Shown piece after piece: positions 16,121 to 24,111 of a DNA stretch of 32,377 bases (the stretch's first letter is position 1; each line of letters begins with the position of its first letter). Below the pieces are notes generated by a model. It did not search any database. It had not been told where the DNA came from and saw only the letters and a list, made by a program, of their open reading frames with translations. Where the stretch lies: the NCBI GenBank assembly GCA_051004815.1, contig JBPCJY010000142.1, positions 1-32,377 of the forward strand, in the 5' to 3' direction. Origin of the DNA: JBBQXY01 sp051004815 (GTDB taxonomy: Bacteria > Chloroflexota > Ktedonobacteria > Ktedonobacterales > Ktedonobacteraceae). The position numbers and the translations under genes were made by a program.

Positions 16121-16615
16121 ATGCAGGTTCAAGATCAAGCTCAAAGCCAGTTTCAAAGTCAAGCTCAAGCTCAAGCTCAGTTTCAAGCGGTATCGACATT
16201 GCAGTATGTAGGTGTAGGACGGCGTTTTCTCGCTGTACTCATCGATTTGGTGATCCTCGGCGTGATCGATTACGTCATAAGCTTAGCATTTGGTGGCGTC
16301 CGCACGGAAGGTGGCAGCGTCTCCGCATCCTTAACGGGCTTTCCCGCACTCATCGTAACTCTCATCCCAGTTTTCTACTATATTGTGCTGGAAGCTGTCA
16401 TGGGTGGCACACTGGGCAAGATGCTGCTTGGTATTCGCATCGTCACCGTGGACGGCTCCCGCATTGGATGGGGGGCATCAATCATCCGCAATCTTCTTCG
16501 TATCATCGATGGACTGCCTTTCGCCTACATTCTCGGCGCGATTCTTATCTGGACATCCCCGCACAAACAGCGTTTGGGTGATCGCCTTGCTCACACCGTA
16601 GTCGTGCGCCGTTAG
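16121..16615 (+). CDS. RDD family membrane protein
   Basis: A 164-aa RDD-domain protein. After a 23-residue Gln/Ala-rich leader (QAQSQFQSQAQAQAQFQA) comes the domain with its hallmark charged residues in GRRFLAVLIDLVIL, a second hydrophobic segment (ALIVTLIPVFYYIVLEAVMG), the GGTLGKMLLGIRIV motif and the C-terminal HKQRLGDRLAHTVVV signature. It has about three membrane helices. RDD proteins are poorly characterised; some act in ion transport or stress tolerance. The ATG at 16121 is chosen for its GAGGAGG ribosome site 6 nt upstream. A canonical terminator follows, so it is probably monocistronic. The Gln/Ala leader is encoded by short CAAGCT repeats and may vary in length. Confidence 0.9.
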   Translation: MQVQDQAQSQFQSQAQAQAQFQAVSTLQYVGVGRRFLAVLIDLVILGVIDYVISLAFGGVRTEGGSVSASLTGFPALIVTLIPVFYYIVLEAVMGGTLGKMLLGIRIVTVDGSRIGWGASIIRNLLRIIDGLPFAYILGAILIWTSPHKQRLGDRLAHTVVVRR

Positions 16616-16647
16616 CCAGCTCCGCTAACTCATGCCTAATGACCCAG

Positions 16648-16680
16648 GAGGCGACCATCCCAATGGTCGCCTCTTTCTTA
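16648..16680 (+). terminator. Rho-independent terminator after the RDD gene
   Basis: A perfect 11-bp stem (GAGGCGACCAT at 16648-16658 with its complement at 16663-16673), a 4-nt loop and a TTTCTTA tail lie 32 nt after the stop codon. Confidence 0.85.
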
Positions 16681-16740
16681 TCTAACACATTCCAGATCAT
16701 CCACCTCTTAACTCCACCAACGATTCACGTCAAAATACCG

Positions 16741-16785
16741 ACTGATACAACCGCTACAACTGACACAACTGATACAACTGATACA
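16741..16785. repeat. Five tandem 9-bp repeats upstream of the recQ operon
   Basis: Five consecutive copies of a 9-mer (ACTGATACA three times exactly, plus ACCGCTACA and ACTGACACA) occupy 45 bp. They end 36 bp before the -35 box of the helicase operon. Reading them as Thr/Asp codons of a short ORF is unconvincing because such an ORF would begin inside the terminator hairpin. They may be an iterated protein-binding site or a slipped microsatellite. Confidence 0.7.
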
Positions 16786-16821
16786 TCGGCAGCAGAGAAA
16801 CTATTGGAGACCATACCATGA

Positions 16822-16850
16822 TTGACAACCTCAACCAGGACACTTACAAT
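16822..16850 (+). promoter_or_regulatory. Promoter of the recQ-PRT/dprA/xpb operon
   Basis: TTGACA (16822-16827), a 17-nt spacer and TACAAT (16845-16850, five of six to consensus) lie 57 nt before the ATG at 16907. A second perfect TATAAT at 16872-16877 has no matching -35 and might be an additional start. Confidence 0.65.
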
Positions 16851-16906
16851 GCAACACAGTAAAACTTTCACTATAATCCAAATTTGTAGTACGGGAGGTG
16901 TCTATA

Positions 16907-18943
16907 ATGACACCAGCGGAAAATTGGCGGAGTCTACCCCCTGAACAGTTCCTCAAGGAACGCTTTCACATCACCACAGGATTTCACCCAGGACAACGCG
17001 AGATCATCGAACAACTTGTACAAGGTCAACGAGTACTGGCAATTCAACGTACAGGCTGGGGCAAATCCCTCTGCTACCAAATGGCCAGCCTCTACTATCC
17101 CCATCTCACCATCGTCTTCTCTCCCCTGAAAGCACTGATGCGCGATCAATGCCAACGTTGCAACAACTGGTACGATATACCCTCGGCCATTATCAGCTCG
17201 GATTTTAGCGAAGAAGAGAACCAGATAACTCTGGAACAAGCGGTAGCAGGTAACTTCAAGATACTGTATATTGCTCCTGAACGCCTGGACAATGCCCATT
17301 GGCAAACACACGTTACACACATGCGCATCAGCATGATCGTCATTGATGAAGCTCATTGCATCTCCACATGGGGTCATGATTTCCGCCCTCATTATCGTCG
17401 TATAGTACGGCTGCTCAATGCCCTTCCTAAAAATGTTCCCGTTCTCGCTTTGACCGCAACCGCCAACAAGCGCGTTGAGCAAGATGTGTTACAACAGATA
17501 GGTGAGGGAGTCCAGGTCATACGAGGTACGATGCAGCGCCCAAATCTGCATTTGAATGTTGAACTGTTAAAAGGCGATCAGAAGAAACTAAGCTATTTGG
17601 CTGAGATACTACCCTACTACCCTGGCACAGGTATTATTTATACTGCTACAAAAAACAGTGCCGAAATGGTCGCAACGTTTTTAACGCGGCAAGGAATTCT
17701 TGCGGATTACTATCATGCAGGTCGAGAGGACAACGTGCGGCAAGATATCGAGCAAAAATTGATGAGCAATCAGTACAAAGTAGTCTGTTCGACCAACGCC
17801 CTGGGTATGGGCATCGATAAGTCCGATCTGCGTTTTGTTATCCATTATCATATCCCTTCGTCTCCCATCCATTATTATCAGGAAATGGGCAGAGCGGGAC
17901 GTGATGGGAAAGTCGCCCGGTGCATTCTCCTCTACAATCCCGCTGATATAACTATTCAAGAACACTTTATTCGTAATGCGAAACCCGAAGGAAAACACTA
18001 CGATATGGTTTTGTCGCTACTATGCGTGAATTCTCAAGGCTTGCGAGAGAGTAATGTTATGCTAACAACTGGCTTACCGCAAACGATGACACGCACTATC
18101 CTGACCGACTTAGAAGAGCAACATTTTATCGAACGCAATCTTAAAAGTCGTATATATATCGCTGTAAGTCGTTTGGGGCAGGTAGATTTTTCTGCCTATG
18201 ATGAAGTGCGACGGCAAAAACAACAAGAGTTGAGCAATATACAATGTTATGCTCAGTGCAACACATGTTATATGGAGTATCTCACGACGTATCTTGGAGA
18301 TGAACTCAAAAGCTCCTGTAGGCAGTGCGGTCGATGTCGGAAAACAAACTTTCCACCTGTGAGACCCTCGATAAGAATAGAAGGAGAAGTGGCACATTTT
18401 CTCGAAGAAGATTTCCTTCCACGTATTGAAAAACGCCCTGAACATGAAGCGGGTTGGTCACTTTCTTATCATGGTAATAGCCGCACCGGTCAACTGGTGC
18501 GTAAAAGCAAATATGAGGACGCCGGACCATTCGCCCTAAATCTCGTTTATCGTGCTGTTGATTTGGTACGGACTCGCTATCCCATCGAGGCAATCAATGG
18601 TATAGTAAGCGTGCCACCAACGAAAAGTGGTCCTTTGGTAGAGACCTTTGCCCAGCAGGTTGCTACTCAGTTAGGTATAAAGTATCTACCTGTACTTGAG
18701 AAAGTACGCCCGACACAGGAGCAGAAATTTTTGACCAATTGGCGGCAAAAGGTCGAGAATGTCAAAGGGGCTTTTTGCGCTCGCTCTCCTGAGTTTGTGG
18801 CTGGACGTGTGCTGTTGCTGATCGATGATATCTATGATTCAGGATATATGTTGCGTGAAGTGGCACAAACATTGAAGCAAGCAGGAGCGAGCGCGGTATA
18901 TCCACTGACGATTACCCGCACTGTCCATTCAGATGACCAATAA
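16907..18943 (+). CDS. RecQ-family DNA helicase fused to a ComF-like phosphoribosyltransferase
   Basis: A 678-aa protein. Residues 1 to about 350 are a RecQ-type superfamily 2 helicase core: TGWGKS (49-54), DEAH (147-150), LTATA (182-186) and QEMGRAGRDG (325-334). The RecQ zinc region follows with Cys447, 451, 454, 471, 474 and 477. From about 540 to the end is a phosphoribosyltransferase-like domain of the ComF type, with Q-K-F-L...N-V-K-G-A-F and the PRPP-loop motif LLLIDDIYDSGYML (636-649). RecQ unwinds DNA 3' to 5'; the added domain suggests PRPP or nucleotide binding, although activity is not certain. ATG 16907 is chosen because GGGAGG lies 8 nt upstream; a GTG at 16898 overlaps that ribosome site. 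It is the first gene of a tight operon with the DprA-like gene (10-nt gap). Confidence 0.92.
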   Translation: MTPAENWRSLPPEQFLKERFHITTGFHPGQREIIEQLVQGQRVLAIQRTGWGKSLCYQMASLYYPHLTIVFSPLKALMRDQCQRCNNWYDIPSAIISSDFSEEENQITLEQAVAGNFKILYIAPERLDNAHWQTHVTHMRISMIVIDEAHCISTWGHDFRPHYRRIVRLLNALPKNVPVLALTATANKRVEQDVLQQIGEGVQVIRGTMQRPNLHLNVELLKGDQKKLSYLAEILPYYPGTGIIYTATKNSAEMVATFLTRQGILADYYHAGREDNVRQDIEQKLMSNQYKVVCSTNALGMGIDKSDLRFVIHYHIPSSPIHYYQEMGRAGRDGKVARCILLYNPADITIQEHFIRNAKPEGKHYDMVLSLLCVNSQGLRESNVMLTTGLPQTMTRTILTDLEEQHFIERNLKSRIYIAVSRLGQVDFSAYDEVRRQKQQELSNIQCYAQCNTCYMEYLTTYLGDELKSSCRQCGRCRKTNFPPVRPSIRIEGEVAHFLEEDFLPRIEKRPEHEAGWSLSYHGNSRTGQLVRKSKYEDAGPFALNLVYRAVDLVRTRYPIEAINGIVSVPPTKSGPLVETFAQQVATQLGIKYLPVLEKVRPTQEQKFLTNWRQKVENVKGAFCARSPEFVAGRVLLLIDDIYDSGYMLREVAQTLKQAGASAVYPLTITRTVHSDDQ

Positions 18944-18953
18944 GGAGAAAAGA

Positions 18954-19952
18954 ATGCACGAAGATTTGCAAGAGCAGGCCTGCTGGCTCCTGTTGACGTT
19001 TGAGAGTGGACTGTCAACTCGTACCATCAATGACATCCTAATGACCTGGTGCAAACAACTTGGAAGGACGTTGCAGGGGTTTTTCACGGTCGGTACAGAA
19101 GAATGGGAAGCTACATGCCATCTCAAGCCAGAAGTAATCCAGAAACTTGAACACGCAAAAGAGAAATTGGTTGGGCAAGCATTCCTGGTCGAACAACTGG
19201 AACAAGGCGCTGTTCATCTTTTGACCGTGCTGGATGACGAGTATCCCGCTCTGCTTAAACAAGCACTCAAACGCAATCAAACACCTCCAATTTTGTTCTA
19301 TGCCGGAGATTTGAGTATACTTGCACGCCGCACTATTGCCGTGATTGGTTCACGTAACGTCAGTGAATCGGGGCTTGCCTTCACCCATGCAGTTGTACGT
19401 CACCTTGCCAAACATGGTACAAATGTTATTAGCGGCAATGCGCGTGGCGTCGATCGCGTGGCCTACGAAGCAGCAATCGGCACAGAGGGATGTACAACCG
19501 TTGTACTGCCACACGGCATTCGCAAGTTGAGTAATGTGCAAATGCGTGACCTGCAACCCAAGATTGAAGAAGGTCGTGTGCTGGTCATGAGCCAATTCCA
19601 CCCTGACGCTCCCTGGCTCGTCAGTCGCGCAATGGAACGCAATAAAGTTGTAACTGCTCTGGCTCAGGCAGTGATTGTCGCCGAATCCGATACAAAAGGT
19701 GGCACTTGGGAAGGAGCCAACAGTGCGCTCAAACAAACGCGACCTTTATATGTACGCGAAGTAATCCCACCGTCATCACTAGCAGGTAATGATGCTCTCA
19801 TCAAACTGGGTGGCCAGCCGCTACCCTGGCCTACAGAAGATATTGAGACTATGCTCGCCGCCGTATTAGAGGAAAGCTCGGTGCAGCAACACAAACAGGC
19901 TGAGCAACCCGCACGCGCCGAGCAATATTCTCTGTTCGCTGCCGAGGAGTAG
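18954..19952 (+). CDS. DprA/Smf-like DNA-processing protein
   Basis: A 332-aa member of the DprA/Smf (SLOG) superfamily. An N-terminal helical region (1 to about 85) precedes the Rossmann-like domain with GSRNVSESG (132-140), SGNARGVD (160-167), a VVLPHGIRK segment and a SQFHPDAPW motif (213-221). Classical DprA loads RecA on single-stranded DNA during transformation. This one departs from it: the usual G-I-D-x-x-A-H is G-V-D-R-V-A-Y, and the Y-P-x-x-N motif is absent. The end (QYSLFAAEE) looks like a short peptide tail. The ATG at 18954 follows AAGGAG by 6 nt; an upstream ATG at 18933 overlaps the recQ stop. The gap to the next gene is only 5 nt. Single-stranded DNA or nucleotide binding is inferred. 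Confidence 0.88.
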   Translation: MHEDLQEQACWLLLTFESGLSTRTINDILMTWCKQLGRTLQGFFTVGTEEWEATCHLKPEVIQKLEHAKEKLVGQAFLVEQLEQGAVHLLTVLDDEYPALLKQALKRNQTPPILFYAGDLSILARRTIAVIGSRNVSESGLAFTHAVVRHLAKHGTNVISGNARGVDRVAYEAAIGTEGCTTVVLPHGIRKLSNVQMRDLQPKIEEGRVLVMSQFHPDAPWLVSRAMERNKVVTALAQAVIVAESDTKGGTWEGANSALKQTRPLYVREVIPPSSLAGNDALIKLGGQPLPWPTEDIETMLAAVLEESSVQQHKQAEQPARAEQYSLFAAEE

Positions 19953-19957
19953 AGGAA

Positions 19958-21376
19958 ATGCCCACCCTCACCACCCTCGACCTCCGAGGCCGTGACCTCA
20001 TCATCACGCCCCCGGACAACTTGCTGTCCCTGCCAACACCCGCATTGCTTGCCGCGCTGTTCGGAACACATCTACCAGCACAGATACAAGCAAAGCTAGG
20101 GCGCGATAAACGCTTCCACTTTTTGCGCACACAGCCCATCCACTTCACCATGGTGAAACAGGCACTGCGCCAGCAGCAAACGCCCTTTACCGTCGCCTTC
20201 GACGAGCAACCTGCCTTACCCTTTACGACCACCTTGAGCATGGAGCCGCGCCCATATCAAGAGGACGCCCTCACAGCCTGGCTGGCCGAAGGCAGTACAG
20301 GCGTCGTCATCTTGCCAACCGGTGCCGGAAAAACGTTTGTCGCCGCCATGGCCATTGCCGAAACAGGACTATGGACTCTGGCGGTTGTCCCCACGCTCGA
20401 CCTGCTCCAGCAATGGCGCGTCGCGCTCTCCTCAGCACTCTCCCTTGACACGAACGAAATCGGCATCTTTGGCGGTGGCGAAAAAGAACTCAAACCCATC
20501 ACCATCATCACCTATGACTCTGCCGCCCTCTATCCCCGTGAGCTGCGCCGTTTCGGGCTACTGGTCTTCGACGAATGCCACCATCTCCCCGCACCAACCT
20601 ACCGTCTCATCGCCGAAAGTGCCTTCACCCCCCTGCGCCTCGGCCTCAGTGCCACCCCCGAACGCAGCGACATGACCCACACCGACCTGGAAGAACTGAT
20701 CGGCCCCGAAGTCTATCGCCGCTCACCCGCAGAACTGATGGAGAAACAATACCTTGCCCAGTATCAAGAAGAAATCATCGACATCGCATTATCCAGCGAA
20801 GACGAGGTCCGTTACGCCGAACAACGCCGCATCTATCGCTCATTCTTGCAACGCCGCCATATCAGCATTAACTCTCCCGAAGACTTCCAACAAAAACTCA
20901 TCTTTCTCAGTGCGCGTGACCCCGAAGCGCGTGAGGCCATGCTCGCCTGGCGCGAGGCACGCAACATCGCCATGAACGCGCCCGCCAAGTATAGCGAGAT
21001 CGAACGTTTACTACACAAACACGCCAACGACCAGGTCTTGCTCTTCTCCGAATACAATCCCGTCGTGGATGAGGTCAGCCGCCGCTTCTGCCTACCCAGC
21101 ATCACCTACAAGACGCCGACCGAGGAACGACGCACCATCCTGGAACGCTTCCGCTCCGGCCAATACACCAAACTCGTCACCGGACGCGTCCTCAACGAGG
21201 GCGTCGATGTCCCCGACTGCCGCGTCGCCATCATCGTCAGCGGCAATAGCACCAAACGCGAATACATCCAACGCCTGGGCCGTATTCTCCGCCCCAAAGT
21301 CGCACAAGCCCTCTTATACGAATTGGTCACAACTGGTACCACAGAAGAAGAGATGTCCCGCCGCCGCAAAAAGTAA
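19958..21376 (+). CDS. XPB/ERCC3-like DEAD/DEAH-box helicase
   Basis: A 472-aa superfamily 2 helicase closest in layout to archaeal-type XPB. The N-terminal 95 residues resemble the short damage-recognition-like region before the motor. The motor has PTGAGKT (120-126), the DECH box (205-208), SAT (231-233), LTG-type motif V near TKLVTGRVLNEGVDVPDC and QRLGRILRP (438-446). A basic tail (SRRRKK) ends it. Archaeal XPB works with the Bax1 nuclease, and a Bax1-like gene lies at 2671. The ATG follows GAGGA closely and is 5 nt after the DprA-like stop. Codons here are visibly more C-rich in the third position than those of the recQ gene in the same operon. The stop is 3 nt from the convergent lpd stop, so no terminator fits between them. 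Confidence 0.9.
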   Translation: MPTLTTLDLRGRDLIITPPDNLLSLPTPALLAALFGTHLPAQIQAKLGRDKRFHFLRTQPIHFTMVKQALRQQQTPFTVAFDEQPALPFTTTLSMEPRPYQEDALTAWLAEGSTGVVILPTGAGKTFVAAMAIAETGLWTLAVVPTLDLLQQWRVALSSALSLDTNEIGIFGGGEKELKPITIITYDSAALYPRELRRFGLLVFDECHHLPAPTYRLIAESAFTPLRLGLSATPERSDMTHTDLEELIGPEVYRRSPAELMEKQYLAQYQEEIIDIALSSEDEVRYAEQRRIYRSFLQRRHISINSPEDFQQKLIFLSARDPEAREAMLAWREARNIAMNAPAKYSEIERLLHKHANDQVLLFSEYNPVVDEVSRRFCLPSITYKTPTEERRTILERFRSGQYTKLVTGRVLNEGVDVPDCRVAIIVSGNSTKREYIQRLGRILRPKVAQALLYELVTTGTTEEEMSRRRKK

Positions 21377-21379
21377 TGC

Positions 21380-22744
21380 TTACCCTTTAGCCAGTATATG
21401 GATCGCCCGCCCCAGCGCATTATCCACGCTTTCCGGCACTATCTCGCTCAGTCCCGGATGGGCATAGATGATTTCCGACAGGTCGGTGAGCGTCGCTCCC
21501 ATCTCGATTGCCAGTGTAGCCTGTCCAATCAGATCACCGGCACGCGGCCCCACAATAGTGGCACCCAGCACAATCCCATCCTCCTTGCTTGCCACAATCA
21601 ACGCCACCCCATTATCAGTGCTAAGCGTCAAAGCGCGTCCGTTCGCCGCCAATGGAAAGCGTCCTGTTGTCACAGTATAGCCAGCATTGCTTGCCTCTTC
21701 CGTCGTAGAGCCTACCGTCGCCACCTCTGGCGTAGTATGCACAATCAACGGCGTAACGAGTGGCGCGAATTGGACACGTTGACCTGATAGCACCTCAGCA
21801 GCCACTTTGCCCTGCTTGATCGCAAGGCTGGCTAAGCTTCGTCCACCCGTACAATCCCCCACAGCGAAAATAGTGGGAACATCGCTCTGCTGCATAGTAT
21901 TGACGGCAATCCCACCGTTTTCTGTGCGCTTCACCCCCGTTGCGTCCAAGTGCAAACCGTTGGTATGTGGAGTGACGCCATGAGAAACCACCAAAGGTCG
22001 CTCGCTCACCTGCTCAACAGTAGCCTTCGTCGTTACCTCTACCCCCATCTTACGTAAGCCCGCCTGCACCAGCCGCAAAGCCGCGGGATCAAAACCCGCC
22101 AATATCTGCTCATCAGGAACGTACAGTTTGACTTTAGTCCCCAGCCGCGCAAAGAGCGTTGCCAGTTCCAGGGCTATATAATCATCACCAAACACGCTTA
22201 ACGTCTCAGGCAATGTCGGAAGCAACAAAGCTTGTTCAGGCGTGAGTACTTGCTTACCATCAAACGAGAGGCCGGGCAAAGCAGTAGCATCGGCACCAAC
22301 CGCCAAAATACAATGTGCAAATTTGAAGCGGTGGGAACCATGTTCGCCCTCAACCCGCACCTCCTGCTCATTGATGAACCAGCCCGTACCGAACACATAG
22401 TCGATATGGTTGCCAGCCACAAGCCGGCGCACGCCTTCCGCTAAGCGATCCACCACGCTCTGTTTCCAAACCTGCATTCTCGCCCAATCGAACGAAATCG
22501 ACTCAGCAGCAATCCCCATACTTGCCAGGTCTTCCGAGCGCATCTGGGCATAGCGTTCGGTCGCGGAAAGCAGTGCTTTCAACGGAATACACCCTCGATT
22601 AAGGCACGTCCCTCCCGGTGGCCCCTGATCTATCAGCGTGACATGATGCCCAAGTTGCGCTGCACGTATCGCCGCCACATACCCCCCTGGCCCCGCACCC
22701 AACACCAGGACATCCACCGCGGTCGTCACATCTCCAACAACCAT
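21380..22744 (-). CDS. lpdA: Dihydrolipoamide dehydrogenase (E3)
   Basis: A 454-aa flavoprotein that reoxidises dihydrolipoyl groups of 2-oxoacid dehydrogenase complexes with NAD+. It shows the FAD motif GAGPGGY (16-22), the redox disulfide GGTCLNRGC (Cys47 and Cys52), a second FAD-binding GDC motif (near AVGDCTGGRSLA) and the C-terminal dimerisation region with YAHPGLSEIVPE. Length is normal. ATG with AAGGA about 9 nt upstream. It is the last gene of a block with E1 alpha, E1 beta and E2 directly upstream, the E2 gap being 12 nt, so it serves that complex. Its 3' end abuts the XPB-like gene. Confidence 0.95.
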   Translation of the reverse strand: MVVGDVTTAVDVLVLGAGPGGYVAAIRAAQLGHHVTLIDQGPPGGTCLNRGCIPLKALLSATERYAQMRSEDLASMGIAAESISFDWARMQVWKQSVVDRLAEGVRRLVAGNHIDYVFGTGWFINEQEVRVEGEHGSHRFKFAHCILAVGADATALPGLSFDGKQVLTPEQALLLPTLPETLSVFGDDYIALELATLFARLGTKVKLYVPDEQILAGFDPAALRLVQAGLRKMGVEVTTKATVEQVSERPLVVSHGVTPHTNGLHLDATGVKRTENGGIAVNTMQQSDVPTIFAVGDCTGGRSLASLAIKQGKVAAEVLSGQRVQFAPLVTPLIVHTTPEVATVGSTTEEASNAGYTVTTGRFPLAANGRALTLSTDNGVALIVASKEDGIVLGATIVGPRAGDLIGQATLAIEMGATLTDLSEIIYAHPGLSEIVPESVDNALGRAIHILAKG

Positions 22745-22756
22745 ACGTTCTTTTCC

Positions 22757-24079
22757 TTATACCATGTCCAACATCAATTGGGCAGGATTCTCGACCAACT
22801 CCTTGAACCGCGCCAGAAACTTACCGGACAACGCCCCATCAATCAGCCGATGGTCAAACGAAAGAGCCAACGGCATCATTGTGCGCACAATAACCGCACC
22901 CTGCCGCACAATAGCCTTCTCTTGCAACCTTCCCACCGCCAGTATCGCCACTTCAGGATAATTGATGATCGGTGTGCCACTACCACCCCCGAAACTGCCC
23001 ACATTATTCAGCGTAAAAGTACTCCCACTCAACTCCGGTAGCGCAAGCGTCCGCTTACGCGCCCCCTCAATGAGCTTTTCCAACGTACTGGCAATCTCTA
23101 CTACCGTGAGACGATCAGCATCCCGCATCACCGGCACCAGCAACCCTTCCGGTGAATCGGCAGCCACACCAATGTGGTACGAATGCTTGTAGATAACCTC
23201 ACGTTTCTCCTCGTCCAGGCTGGCGTTAAAGATAGGGAACTCTTTTAGCACCGGCAACAAAAGTTTTATCAGGATTGGCATATACGTCAAGCGAATACCA
23301 CGCTGCTCAGCCACAGATTTCAGTGCCGAGCGCAATGCCACCAACGCACTACCATCTACCTCGTCAAAAGCTGTAGCATGAGGGACGGTGCGCCATGAGC
23401 GTTCCATATGTTCCGCGATACGCTTGCGCAAACCCGTCAACGGTTCCCTTCTATCCTGCCCTGCTGTACCGACTTGTTCAGCTTTTTGCGTAGCACCTTC
23501 TGTAGTTGGCAACACGCGCTGTTCCACAATGTGAGTAGTTGGAGCAGGAGTCGCGCTGGCAACGCCATTCTGTAAGGTAGCAGGTGTAGCCGTCCGCGCA
23601 TGTTCAGCATAAGCGCGTACATCTTCCAGCGAGATGCGCCCACTGGCACCCGATGGCGTCACTTGTTCAAGATTTACGCCCAACTCGAAGGCAAGTTTAC
23701 GGACAGCAGGTGCGGCCTGTATCCGCGATTTGGCGTGTACCGCAACAGGCTGCGACTCTGTAGCTGCTGGCTCCACTTGCGCAACCACAGGTGCAGCACT
23801 ACTCGCCGCAGCCTTTTTCGTTGTGTTGCCGCCATTGGCAGCGTTGGCCGTCTCAAAAACAACCAGCGTCTCGCCAACTTTGGCAACCTGCCCATCTTTC
23901 ACACGAATCTCGCTGACACGGCCTGTAACGGGGGCTGGCAATTCGACGATAGCCTTGTCGGTCTCCACTCTGGCAATCGTCTGGTCCAGCTTAGCCGTAT
24001 CGCCCTCATGAATGAGCCACTCGACTATTTCCGCCTCGTGCATCCCCTCACCAAGATCGGCCAACTTAAATTCATACAT
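22757..24079 (-). CDS. pdhC: 2-oxoacid dehydrogenase E2, dihydrolipoamide acyltransferase
   Basis: A 440-aa acyltransferase core. One lipoyl domain (1-80) carries the lipoylated Lys42 in ETDKAIVE. An Ala/Pro/Thr linker, the peripheral subunit-binding domain (about 125-160, APAVRKLAFELGVN and TPSGASGRI) and a second linker lead to the catalytic domain with the active-site motif DHRLIDG (His410, Asp414). It passes acyl groups from lipoate to coenzyme A. The ATG at 24079 is preferred since GGAG lies 9 nt upstream; a GTG at 24094 is possible. The gene is tightly packed between E1 beta and E3. Whether the substrate is pyruvate or branched-chain 2-oxoacids cannot be read from this sequence. Confidence 0.92.
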   Translation of the reverse strand: MYEFKLADLGEGMHEAEIVEWLIHEGDTAKLDQTIARVETDKAIVELPAPVTGRVSEIRVKDGQVAKVGETLVVFETANAANGGNTTKKAAASSAAPVVAQVEPAATESQPVAVHAKSRIQAAPAVRKLAFELGVNLEQVTPSGASGRISLEDVRAYAEHARTATPATLQNGVASATPAPTTHIVEQRVLPTTEGATQKAEQVGTAGQDRREPLTGLRKRIAEHMERSWRTVPHATAFDEVDGSALVALRSALKSVAEQRGIRLTYMPILIKLLLPVLKEFPIFNASLDEEKREVIYKHSYHIGVAADSPEGLLVPVMRDADRLTVVEIASTLEKLIEGARKRTLALPELSGSTFTLNNVGSFGGGSGTPIINYPEVAILAVGRLQEKAIVRQGAVIVRTMMPLALSFDHRLIDGALSGKFLARFKELVENPAQLMLDMV

Positions 24080-24111
24080 CGTCTGTTTCTCCACAAATAT
24101 CTGTGACCATT

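Noticed and set aside
16741..16785. Possible CRISPR-like array
   Set aside because: Repeats are only 9 bp and directly adjacent, with no spacers and no cas genes.
16639..16821. Short Thr-rich reading frame before the recQ operon
   Set aside because: It would start within the terminator hairpin of the RDD gene and owes its length to the 9-bp tandem repeats; no ribosome site is seen.
18933..18953. Upstream ATG giving an overlapping recQ-dprA junction
   Set aside because: The AAGGAG ribosome site lies inside that extension, exactly spaced for the ATG at 18954, so the longer start is unlikely.
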